From Aplectana chamaeleonis (Eukaryota; Nematoda; Chromadorea; Rhabditida; Cosmocercidae), in assembly GCA_029168955.1 (NCBI GenBank), contig JAPDOI010000174.1:558001-622000 (forward strand): a stretch of DNA of 64,000 nt, in the 5' to 3' direction. The notes beneath the pieces were generated by a model. The model was not told the DNA's origin. It ran no database searches and worked only from the letters and a program-made list of their open reading frames with translations. Both the position numbers and the translations under genes were made by a program. Shown here piece after piece: positions 61,501 through 64,000 of this stretch. Within the stretch, counting starts at the first letter, position 1, and every line of letters begins with the position of its first letter.

Positions 61501-64000
61501 TTTCAGGCGATCTCTCAAACTATCATTGGTCGGCTCTTATCGGATTCATTTTTCCTCCCGTGGAAATCTTCTTGGAACGCACCCCAGGGTTGCGTTCCAA
61601 GAATGTTCCCACGACTCCGTGAGAGGACAATTAGCCTTTCCATGGATACGTTTGCTTCCCATGGCTACGAATTATAACAGCGAATCGCTTCCACATACAC
61701 GTCCATTGTGGAGCGATAGACCAACGTGTTCAATCATGGGCATCGTGGCTCATTCGTCGTCCAAACTCATCGTATTCGAATCAAGAGCATGTCGTGGCCA
61801 AGTGGAACGCCTATATGCTGCGACACGTGCTTCTCACTTCAGACGACAATTAGCCCACGTGGCGCTCGGAAAGTACGCGGAATTATCGTCGTCCACAACG
61901 TTTTGTATTCGAATCGAAAGCCTATCGTAGCCGAATCGGACCCCCCCCCTTTGTCTGAGTGGGTGGAAGGCCGATGGAGAATAGCGACATGGAGCCCTGG
62001 CGGCTCGAACGACTCACAAAGCTAGAACTTGCCACTGTCGATGTGTATAACAAGTCATAGGACCCTGTAGAGGTATGTTTGAGCAGATTTAACCTTTTTT
62101 TGTCGTAGATCCGATCGATCGGTCTGACTTGTACAGTGCGTTTCAAAATTATAAAGGCACCCCAAAAGTGGCGAATCCGCTCACAGGTCAAAGAATTTTG
62201 AGCCGAGACCAATTCCATTCGATTCAGCATAGCCGAAAACCCTCAGTAGATTTTCTCTATGGAAACACATCTCCATACTTCTCAAGAAATATTCGAAAAC
62301 ATAAGATCCGACCGTTTCAAAATTATAAAGGCACCCCCTGCGGTGCTCTTTTATCTCCCACAGTTTCGATCCTCCTGCACTCCACTTGAAAGGCAACACT
62401 TTCGTGTATCTCTCTGACATTATGCCTCGTGGATACAAACATTCAAGTGAGGAATAAGCCCAAGTGAAAGCGTTGCATCAGGCTGGGCATTCGAATCGCT
62501 TCATCGCTGCTCAGCTTGGCCGTTCTCCCAAGCTGCATTGATAGCTACGTCAAGAATCCGGTTTCCTACGGAAAGAATAAGAATGCCGGAAGACCACGAG
62601 TGCTGTCTTATGAAGATGTCCGTCATATTCGGCGTTCCATGTCCAATTCTACGAAGTCAGTCAACCATGTCAAGTGCGAGCTGGCACTTACAGCGTCAAC
62701 GACAACGGTAAGGAGGGCCGTAAATGACAGTGCTGTCAATGTTCGGCAGTCTATGACCAAGGCTCCAAAGCTGACTGATCTCCACAAATCCGGCCGACTC
62801 CAGTTTGCTCGTGGGAATATGAAAACGGATCGGGAATCGGTAAGTTATGTGGCACCCCAAGGCGCTTTTCCATTTTTGGACAATTTAATTCAATCTACGT
62901 TTTTCCAATAATCTTTTCTGACGGAAAGAAGTCTAACTTAGATGGCCCTAAAGGTTTTCATAGTTACTGGAGAGATATCAGAAAGGAGCCGCTTGTCTTC
63001 AGCAAGCGCAACTTTGGCGGTGAGTCACTAATGGTTTGGAGGGCATTCTGCAGCAGTGGCGTAATCCAACTAGCTTTTGTTCCATGTCGAATGGATTCCG
63101 AGGAATGCCAGAAGGTGCTCGCTGACCACCTCCTGCAGTTTCTGAGAGGACGTCGCCGTCAGAAGTAGGTTTTTTATGCAGGACAACGCCTCGGTTCACA
63201 GCAGCCGGTCAACTGTCGACTGGCTTAACAGCAGGAATATCGCTCTTCTGAAAAGGCCACCTTGTAGTCCTGACCTAAACCCGATTGAGAACATCTGGGG
63301 GATTATTGTTAGGCAGATATACTCTGATGGCATGCAGTATAACAACATCGGTGACCTCAAGAACGCCATTCTGAGGGCTTGGGACAATTTGGATCCATCT
63401 CTTCTGAAGAAGCTTACGGATAGTATGCCAAATCGCATTTTTGATGTTATTGCTAATCATGGTGGACCTATCCGTTATTAACCTGTTGTTGCTTTTTATT
63501 TTTGTAAATGAATTTTGCGTTTTCTGTAGTGCCTTTATAATTTTGAAACGGTCTTACTTCAAGTTGCCGAATATTTCTCGAAAAAGTGTGATGAAATGTT
63601 TTCGGAAATAAAGTTTCTTGATGTTTTCGACTATGCTGAATCTTATGGAATTGGTCCCAGCTCGAAAGTCCTTGATATGCGAGCGAAATTGCCATTTTCT
63701 GGGGTGCCTTTATAATTTTGAAACGCACTGTATAGGAGCAGAGTAAGCCCCTAGAGCTCCATGCCGGCGCTCACCAGAGGCTCGTTTTAAGAAACAGAAA
63801 AGGTACCGAAGGTGAAATACATATGAGACCAACTTTTCTGTTTGACTTGTAGTCTTCCATTCACTTCATGCATAGGTAAGACGTCTTGCTGCAGAGAAAG
63901 AAGCCTGGCTTGAAACCTGTCACTGATCGCCTCGATTGATTCGCGAAGCTGCCTACTTTTCGCAGTGTTCGCTTTAAAGTTTCTGAGCCATTCCTCTTCC
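31301..64000 (-). CDS. EXOC7: Exocyst subunit EXOC7/Exo70, 13 exons, 5' end outside window
   Basis: Exo70 is the exocyst subunit that binds PI(4,5)P2 and tethers secretory vesicles at the plasma membrane. Exons on the minus strand, 5' to 3': 63834-64000 (partial), 51519-51597, 51140-51254, 44387-44504, 43586-43709, 34563-34734, 34348-34497, 34121-34270, 33278-33392, 33094-33203, 32924-33036, 32793-32871, 31301-31534. Each junction keeps phase with no stop, giving 574 residues. Landmarks are an N-terminal coiled coil, then GNVHPITVN, DPALSSLFLLNNYNYIAK and a C-terminus IDRLFDASG, which fit the conserved Exo70 fold. Introns reach 12.2 kb and are full of transposons, but no exon appears damaged. 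A short exon could still be missing between 43586 and 34734, where the family usually has extra residues. Confidence 0.9.
31535..32792. other. EXOC7 last intron, 1258 bp
   Basis: Contains a CG-rich segment (31850-32290) with GCGATCGCAGCGCTACGCG-like words and several short open frames on both strands. No repeat boundary or nested gene can be supported. Confidence 0.4.
32793..32871 (-). CDS. EXOC7: EXOC7 exon 12
   Basis: Acceptor TTATTTGCAG, donor GTGAGT. The entry base completes Ser of MRSWSQCIAALQG across the junction. Ends DDKNLIKSMIA. Confidence 0.9.
32924..33036 (-). CDS. EXOC7: EXOC7 exon 11
   Basis: Acceptor GTATTTTAG, donor GTATTT. Encodes LPVINEQNTQILSFYHSEIE and CINHYMR, a helix of the conserved Exo70 C-terminal half. 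Confidence 0.9.
33094..33203 (-). CDS. EXOC7: EXOC7 exon 10
   Basis: Acceptor CATTTTAG, donor GTATCT. Encodes RILSALGMTLKKKS and DPALSSLFLLNNYNYIAK. The NNYNYI block is the most recognisable Exo70 signature in the window. Confidence 0.95.
33278..33392 (-). CDS. EXOC7: EXOC7 exon 9
   Basis: Acceptor TTTTTCAG, donor GTGAGT. Encodes TINFLAALTVHRYTVTQQLL and NPALLLPKLF, following directly on HPITVN of the previous exon. Confidence 0.9.
33665..33740 (+). repeat. Possible tRNA-derived SINE head in an EXOC7 intron
   Basis: TAGCGTAATGG (33671-33681) fits a pol III A box and GGTCGGATACC (33713-33723) loosely fits a B box, about 40 bp apart as in tRNA-derived SINEs. The flanks do not fold as a full tRNA cloverleaf that I can verify, so this is a tentative call. 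Confidence 0.3.
34121..34270 (-). CDS. EXOC7: EXOC7 exon 8
   Basis: Acceptor ATGATTGCAG, donor GTGAGT. Encodes ADVPFEALMRLLRVKSSSY and KFVPVDGNVHPITVN. The DGxVH block precedes the conserved linker of Exo70. Confidence 0.92.
34348..34497 (-). CDS. EXOC7: EXOC7 exon 7
   Basis: Acceptor CATCTTTTAG, donor GTACGG. Encodes VFRELVANPLSFVVRHIQ and GVLPLLPLLRFLSAHQ. Phase 0 at both ends. Confidence 0.88.
34563..34734 (-). CDS. EXOC7: EXOC7 exon 6
   Basis: Donor GTAAAG; the acceptor is ACTCCAG at 34735-34741. Its phase fits the preceding exon, but that choice is less sure than the others. Encodes a charged Gly-rich linker (GRGEKFDRRGGDVDGGEAEG) followed by SLLEVEETIMEKTIPDTTRR, which fits the start of the second helical bundle. 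Confidence 0.75.
34742..36215. other. EXOC7 intron segment with dispersed-repeat copies
   Basis: Segments at 34930-34960 and 35815-36110 carry the GTGCTGAA/ACGAATCTGA and ACCGTAACCTACCGTAAGCT words of a dispersed repeat also seen at 16500-16850, 46470-47130 and 55560-56060. No exon was recognised. Confidence 0.4.
36216..36592. mobile_element. hAT-like MITE, 377 bp
   Basis: The ends CAGGGTCACGCTTGGTTGCG and (reverse complement) CAGAGTCAAGCGGGGCGTTG are flanked by GTTCGAAT and GTTCGAAC, an 8-bp duplication with one mismatch. The interior repeats GGGTCGCAAAA / GGGATCGCAAAA words. It is related to the shorter element at 46033-46210. Confidence 0.65.
36733..36982. mobile_element. TTAA-family MITE, 250 bp
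   Basis: AGCCAGTGTCCACGATAAA at the left and (reverse complement) AAGCAGTGTCCACGGTAAA at the right lie between TTAA at 36729-36732 and 36983-36986. Same family as 5422-5957. Confidence 0.6.
37353..37682 (+). pseudogene. Retrotransposon B 5' ORF with 2A-like motif, ending at an in-frame stop
   Basis: The motif GIEANPGP lies at 37575-37598, just before CTQCG and CIKC, the first half of a zinc finger. TAA at 37680-37682 falls between CRK and THMRQC, where the A family has Trp (CQRWVH). The frame continues in the same register after the stop, so this is a nonsense change in an otherwise continuous ORF. Confidence 0.75.
37689..39977 (+). pseudogene. Retrotransposon B endonuclease-RT polyprotein, truncated by a foldback
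   Basis: After the zinc finger end (YVCPNC) comes an APE-type endonuclease: VIQWNINGFRHK, VIGLQETRLD, VVGDVNAHSALW and the RDHLPIL end motif. The RT then shows SYRPISIISSMARTLERS, QNGFRRGFSTTSAL, ALDLKKAYDTV, SGVPQGAVISPLL and NGYADDLTLI, all core motifs including an intact YADD. From residue 745 on (39921) the frame runs into the foldback element and stops at 39975-39977. Confidence 0.85.
39920..40170. mobile_element. Near-perfect 251-bp palindrome inserted in retrotransposon B
   Basis: CAGTTCAACTCCGCAATGTC at the left is matched at the right by the reverse complement CAGTTCAACCCCGCATTGCC. The pairing continues through GCACGCTGATTGCGAAATC, GCGGCGCGGTT and CTCAGACAGGGATGT to a centre near 40045. 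Flanking codons (AAGTA on the left, AACGTGCCGAAA on the right) resume the RT-connection frame. The target duplication is unclear (2-3 bp at most). Confidence 0.8.
40171..40455 (+). pseudogene. Retrotransposon B polyprotein continuation between two insertions
   Basis: Encodes VPKVFINGMQISHERN, TILGYQFDTMVAG, NLLKALAGRNWGQNK and SHWDRL, colinear with the A-family segment following RT. It then meets the TA of the second foldback. Confidence 0.8.
40456..41789. mobile_element. 1334-bp foldback element with TA duplication
   Basis: TAGTGGATGTATCCAAGTCA at the left and, in reverse complement, TAGTGGATGTATCCAGGTCA at the right are flanked by TA (40454-40455 and 41790-41791). Arms of about 580 bp pair almost throughout (for example GGGACCGATGCACAACCCCC, CCCACGCCCGTCGT), leaving a loop of roughly 150 bp. 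The open frames in both arms mirror each other. No transposase; TA use suggests mobilisation by a Tc1/mariner-type enzyme. Confidence 0.85.
41790..42388 (+). pseudogene. Retrotransposon B C-terminal region
   Basis: Resumes after the TA with QACQNAALRTATGSLA, then HPSHDMMRKPAPIRQI, a Cys-His cluster (CPECSLEEHTVPHMFSC) and the terminal WLKPVEAANFLSL. The TA codon end (CTA) joins CAA in frame, so the ORF is continuous once the foldback is subtracted. Confidence 0.82.
42395..42649. other. A-rich tail and CAA microsatellite
   Basis: The A-rich stretch at 42400-42500 (AAAGAAA, AATAAA units) probably is the 3' tail of retrotransposon B. A (CAA)n run at 42621-42646 borders the Penelope fragment. 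Confidence 0.5.
42678..42713 (-). ncRNA. Hammerhead-ribozyme-like motif, left arm
   Basis: On the minus strand: stem I strand GGCT, core CTGAAGA, stem II AGGCGAAGCCGCC (GGCG pairs CGCC with loop AAGC), core GAAA, then CGTC and the stem I partner AGCC. The order matches CUGANGA / GAAA / GUC with cleavage expected after GUC. One extra A precedes stem II and stem III is minimal, so activity is not certain. Confidence 0.55.
42911..43125 (-). pseudogene. C-terminal part of a GIY-YIG endonuclease (Penelope-like)
   Basis: The encoded stretch DFEVRVEILAREGITSARK then LEAFWISAKDPKVNRKEE and TRELQPYVRL ends at a stop at 42911. The helix with R/K..LE.FWI and the NRKEE block are typical of the catalytic second half of GIY-YIG domains in Penelope-like retroelements. 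The N-terminal GIY and YIG strands are not present. Confidence 0.65.
43270..43305 (+). ncRNA. Hammerhead-ribozyme-like motif, right arm
   Basis: Identical in sequence to the motif at 42678-42713 but on the + strand. The 36-nt unit is perfectly conserved in both arms, so transcripts of either strand through the whole element would carry one motif. Confidence 0.55.
43586..43709 (-). CDS. EXOC7: EXOC7 exon 5
   Basis: Acceptor TTTCACTTTAG, donor GTGAAG. Encodes TRLGVWLLERERTRFLAHYA, corresponding to the helix before the long loop of Exo70. Entry phase joins the G left by exon 4. Confidence 0.85.
43749..44339 (-). mobile_element. 5'-truncated A-family retrotransposon copy A3
   Basis: Encodes the 3' end of the A polyprotein (QMYINVLRQPNHPTKR, ERSIRTPFADAPRKVDAQRW, ending FLSL) with one frameshift near 43960. 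It ends in GAAGAAG. CATTCATT at both ends (43749-43756, 44332-44339) is a probable target duplication. It lies in the EXOC7 intron between exons 4 and 5, in the same orientation as the gene. Confidence 0.75.
44387..44504 (-). CDS. EXOC7: EXOC7 exon 4
   Basis: Acceptor ACTTCATTCAG, donor GTTTGT. Encodes KLTLETGFSVLETEYRSVVQ and ADPVVIIESL, the stretch with the ExEFR-like block of Exo70. Confidence 0.88.
44505..45529. other. EXOC7 intron segment, nothing recognised
   Basis: CG-rich purine repeats (GCGCGCGAAAGCGAGCGAG) at 45090-45130. Open minus-strand frames at 45006-45488 show no domain; splice-like AG and GT signals there do not give an Exo70-like product. Confidence 0.35.
45530..45900 (-). 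mobile_element. 5'-truncated A-family copy A4
   Basis: Encodes VRFVKYHLAIAAVNPILGDV, RRTRCIPASLRCGHS, CPDCGNQGHDTKHLFDCP and the terminal FLNL, with a CTTCTTCGTCTTCTT tail on the + strand. Only the last 340 bp of the element remain. Confidence 0.75.
45948..46250 (-). mobile_element. A-family fragment A5, split by a MITE
   Basis: Matches the A 3' end at TTCTTCTCCATGGCAGCCAG and GGACATAAGCATGGGTGAAT, then again at GGCACGCCTACCGAGT after the insertion at 46033-46210. Its 5' side is cut by the foldback at 46252. Confidence 0.6.
46033..46210. mobile_element. hAT-like MITE, 178 bp, inside A5
   Basis: CAGGGTCTAGCGGGGTTGCG and (reverse complement) CACTGTCAAGATGGGCGTTG are flanked by TGACCAGC and TAACCAGC, an 8-bp duplication with one mismatch. 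Short relative of 36216-36592. Confidence 0.65.
46252..47344. mobile_element. 1.09-kb foldback element, ACAAGGGAA termini
   Basis: ACTTACAAGGGAACCACAAT at the left pairs with GTGGTTCCCTTGTTAG at the right. The pairing goes on through GTACTTTTCTAG/CTAGAAAAGTAC, CAGCTGCCTAGAC/GTCTAGGCAGCTG and AACGCTCATAAC. The middle (46470-47130) has ACCGTAATCTACCG and GAACACGAATCTGGGGTC words of the dispersed family. Same size and terminus type as 55165-56252. Confidence 0.7.
47449..48060 (-). pseudogene. A2 C-terminal region after a frameshift
   Basis: Encodes SSPVEHLHAEARILPVKDHC, RSIRKPFADAPTKINIQRW, ASLRCGHSTMLMSYLHKID, the Cys-His cluster CTDCGNKGHTTAHLFNC and LVAQFLNL. It is out of frame with the RT ORF, which ends about 50 bp further on. 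Confidence 0.82.
48004..50005 (-). pseudogene. A2 endonuclease end and reverse transcriptase, YADY catalytic box
   Basis: Starts in the endonuclease C-terminus (SDHIPVFVNIDL) and runs through the RT: GYRPISLLSPIAKVAEKL, QHGFRKLHSTTTALLE, ALDLTKAFDTVNLG, AAGVPQGGVLSPALFSLY, then VVAYADYITILC. The second catalytic Asp of YADD is Tyr (codon TAT at 48547-48549), which would abolish polymerase activity in known RTs. Copy A1 keeps YADD. Confidence 0.85.
50140..50871 (-). pseudogene. A2 5' ORF: 2A-like motif, PHD-like finger, endonuclease
   Basis: GVERNPGP (50728-50751) precedes a Cys4-His-Cys3 finger (YPCATCDRD, VQCFGCQRWVHFSC, FRCIVC). The endonuclease follows: IVHINLNGLRAKLSEL, VIMVQETKL, SQGGGVSTFV and LFNIYIPPP. 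The frame is lost near 50140, just before AGDFNAH, which continues in another frame. Confidence 0.82.
51140..51254 (-). CDS. EXOC7: EXOC7 exon 3
   Basis: Acceptor TTCATCTAG, donor GTAATG. Encodes DGNPSHDLEAYLENMECLQQ and AIQFFESHPNYQ. The first base completes Arg, giving SSIRDGNP at the junction with exon 2. Confidence 0.9.
51519..51597 (-). CDS. EXOC7: EXOC7 exon 2
   Basis: A 79-bp exon, acceptor TGGATTTAG, donor GTGAGG, encoding IQRLIKTIDTTIQFYGRTSE and LESSI. Both split codons (Asn with exon 1, Arg with exon 3) agree. Too short to stand out as an open frame. Confidence 0.85.
51598..52084. other. Start of the 12.2-kb EXOC7 intron
   Basis: TCGGCCACGATAGGCTTTCTGATCGGATAC at about 51640 (quoted in pieces TCGGCCACGATAGGC and TTTCTGATCGGATAC) resembles the reverse complement near 61900-61935. 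It suggests a dispersed repeat with ends at both places. No gene is seen. Confidence 0.35.
52085..54438. mobile_element. hAT-like DNA element, 2354 bp
   Basis: The termini CAGGGCTGTGCGTAACTGG and (reverse complement) CAGGGCTGTGCGTAATTACG are flanked by a perfect 8-bp duplication ATGGGCAT (52077-52084, 54439-54446). Subterminal regions are arrays of CGTAAATCGTAA and GTAATTCG words on both sides. The interior shows no transposase or other gene that I recognise, so it is non-autonomous. Confidence 0.85.
54475..54860. repeat. 42-bp minisatellite, about nine units
   Basis: Units read CCCGAATAAATGAATACATT then CGAATAAGGCCTTTTGAAAA. Variants AAGGCC and ATGGCC alternate, giving a partial 84-bp higher-order period. 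Frames in both strands stay open because 42 is divisible by three, giving repetitive 14-residue peptides. Not a gene. Confidence 0.85.
55036..55125. repeat. Three-copy 30-bp tandem repeat
   Basis: ACTAGGGACGGGGTAGGACG and its variants start at 55036, 55066 and 55095, each ending with a GGATC-like tail. Confidence 0.65.
55165..56252. mobile_element. 1.09-kb foldback element, ACAAGGGRAGTATA termini
   Basis: ACAAGGGAAGTATACAAAGC at the left corresponds to ACAAGGGGAGTATAAAAAGC in the reverse complement of the right end. Pairing continues with GGTCGGATCTGC, CAAAACGACTAGT, GGCTCAATAGTAAAA and CGCAGTATCCCGCCGCGAGC. The middle has the dispersed GTGCTAAACACGAATCTGGA words. No transposase and no definite target duplication. 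Confidence 0.7.
56330..56520. repeat. Degenerate tandem repeat, about 40-bp units
   Basis: Words such as GCTGGAAGTGCGCAGGACGG, CGGGAAAAGTGCACGAGACC and ACTGGAAGCGCGTCAGGTGC recur with loose spacing. This explains the overlapping open frames here. Confidence 0.4.
56549..57070 (-). repeat. Inverted 5' copy of the Penelope 3' end
   Basis: The minus strand reads YYVGETMRPLHKRLDEHLRA and NNGFSRHRTQHHALESPP, the GIY-YIG N-terminal half (the YVG strand is kept here). The untranslated part shared with 60110-60310 follows, for example AATTAGCAGGGTCGTAGTCA. About 165 bp present in the 3' copy are missing. Confidence 0.75.
57080..57811 (+). pseudogene. Penelope-like reverse transcriptase segment
   Basis: Starts YGSFDAVALYTNVNNDEAVE, then LRCNIFKFDEV. 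A frame change near 57320-57340 leads to YCQKRGLAMGARIAPLLAIV, FYKRYIDGVFVV and YLPFFNSEV. The FDxVxLYTNV and RGLAMG blocks are Penelope RT signatures. The catalytic box is YIDG instead of YIDD, so the copy should be inactive. It ends near 57815 where the CR1-like element begins. Confidence 0.8.
57812..59500 (+). mobile_element. CR1/T1-like non-LTR retrotransposon, 5'-truncated and lacking the RT core
   Basis: Encodes the region before RT (LDSVDWTSSFGCSVAVNGMY, FVPLRKVPLSS, AIESGNRNAFFKFIGTRIKP, SSVTPDDIPPTFLK) and the region after it (GFIVDNKLTFDEHCGHIA, IYVRSMVEYGTCVFAPHK, RLHLDTLAIRRRRNDLLMIF). The RT core is absent: the sequence jumps at about 58598-58621, where GATATGGTATTGATATGG repeats. 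It sits within the Penelope element and probably ends near 59500. Confidence 0.8.
58618..59373 (+). pseudogene. CR1/T1-like C-terminal polyprotein remnant
   Basis: A 251-codon frame beginning at the deletion junction, running from VYRWSLHWGLPVSVVKTKVL through the thumb and C-terminal region to the natural end LQQEPLVF. There are no internal stops, so the deletion or insertion could be fairly recent. It has no catalytic residues. Confidence 0.75.
59520..60008 (+). pseudogene. Penelope-like GIY-YIG endonuclease
   Basis: Encodes LKLVLRPPPTLKQILTSSRL, a Cys cluster (CSRRNCLYC) and, after a short frame disruption near 59705-59740, TMRPLHKRLDEHLRALRN, ESSLERKVLEALEIRRLPPE and NNRDEMIDALHLIT with a stop at 60006-60008. 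The R, H, E and N residues of the GIY-YIG fold are visible, but the YVG strand is broken here (it is intact in the inverted copy). Confidence 0.75.
60595..61300. repeat. 42-bp minisatellite, about 17 units
   Basis: Units are CCGAATAAATCGAATATTCG followed by AATAAATCCAAAATTCAAATT. The perfect palindrome CGAATATTCG occurs once per unit. Long frames stay open on both strands (NKSNIRINPKFKFP repeated), a periodicity effect. It follows the Penelope element. Confidence 0.88.
61417..61587. mobile_element. Short inverted-repeat element, possible MITE
   Basis: CAGGGTGCGTTCCAAGAAAG at the left and (reverse complement) CTGGGGTGCGTTCCAAGAAG at the right enclose 130 bp. The right terminus is followed by a further CAGGGTTGCGTTCCAAGAAT. 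No target duplication was found. Confidence 0.5.
61588..62131. other. EXOC7 intron segment, nothing recognised
   Basis: Words ATTAGCCTTTCC and ATTAGCCCACGTGG, and the reverse complement of the 51640 motif near 61900-61935, suggest an old dispersed repeat. Open frames show no domain. Confidence 0.35.
62134..63730 (+). mobile_element. Tc1-like transposon with IR/DR ends and dead transposase
   Basis: 1597 bp between TA dinucleotides (62132-62133, 63731-63732). The terminus CAGTGCGTTTCAAAATTATA is perfectly inverted at the right end. A second copy of the word GTTTCAAAATTATAAAGGCA lies about 180 bp inside each end (62307 and 63530), giving the IR/DR layout of some Tc1/mariner elements. The transposase between is decayed. 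Confidence 0.9.
62422..63481 (+). pseudogene. Tc1-like transposase remnant (DD34E)
   Basis: Begins MPRGYKHSSEE with a premature TAA at 62455. The helix-turn-helix HQAGHSNRFIAAQLGRS follows, then a frame change near 62535 to a second DNA-binding part (NAGRPRVLSYEDVRHIRRS). Catalytic positions are IIFSDGKKSNLDG (first Asp), MQDNASVHSS (second Asp) and LNPIENIWG (Glu); 34 residues separate the last two. A TAG at 63166-63168 cuts the frame between the first and second Asp. At least two stops and two frame changes make it inactive. Confidence 0.85.
63834..64000 (-). CDS. EXOC7: EXOC7 exon with N-terminal coiled coil, partial at window edge
   Basis: Encodes EEEWLRNFKANTAKSRQLRE then SISDRFQ-like and LLSLQQDVLPMHEVNGRLQV, fitting the N-terminal helix of Exo70. 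The donor is GTTGGT after 63834. The exon is open to the window end; the initiator Met lies beyond 64000. Confidence 0.8.

Overview
The window is eukaryotic and almost certainly nematode nuclear DNA. The two host genes that can be read are cut into short exons (79 to 234 bp) with GT-AG introns and TTTTCAG-type acceptors. Their best fit is to the animal families EXOC7 (Exo70, exocyst) and NUDT19 (Nudix hydrolase). The rest is mostly transposable elements typical of nematodes: PHD-finger non-LTR retrotransposons, a CR1/T1-type element, Penelope-like elements, Tc1, hAT-like MITEs and many long-inverted-repeat foldback elements. A clade V (strongylid or rhabditid) worm is my guess; the species cannot be named from sequence alone.

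Layout. Positions 1-22,000 hold no gene I can support. This part has dispersed MITEs and foldbacks, two hAT-like MITEs with 8-bp target duplications (12704-13137 and 8552-8796) plus one with a degenerate duplication (18855-19142), a TTAA-flanked MITE (5422-5957) and a TA-flanked 1.8-kb element (13188-14970) that carries two further insertions. Positions 22,066-26,490 are a non-LTR retrotransposon (copy A1) on the minus strand, itself split by a 2.1-kb hAT-like element. A1 lies in the last exon of a NUDT19-like gene (26,4xx-27,625, minus strand).

Positions 31,301-64,000 are one gene on the minus strand, EXOC7/Exo70. Thirteen exons, all joining in phase, give 574 residues up to the stop; the 5' end lies beyond the window. 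Its introns (up to 12.2 kb) contain nearly every other element: retrotransposon B (+ strand, interrupted by two foldback elements), a Penelope fragment flanked by identical inverted arms each with a hammerhead-ribozyme-like motif, A-family copies A2 to A5, a 2.35-kb hAT-like element, 42-bp minisatellites, a second Penelope element interrupted by a CR1-like element, and a Tc1 element with decayed transposase.

The insertions can be ordered from target duplications and restored frames. For example, the hAT-like element came after A1, A1 came after the NUDT19 gene, and two foldbacks came after retrotransposon B. All transposon coding regions seen carry stops, frameshifts or catalytic changes. All calls come from reading the sequence; no database search was run.
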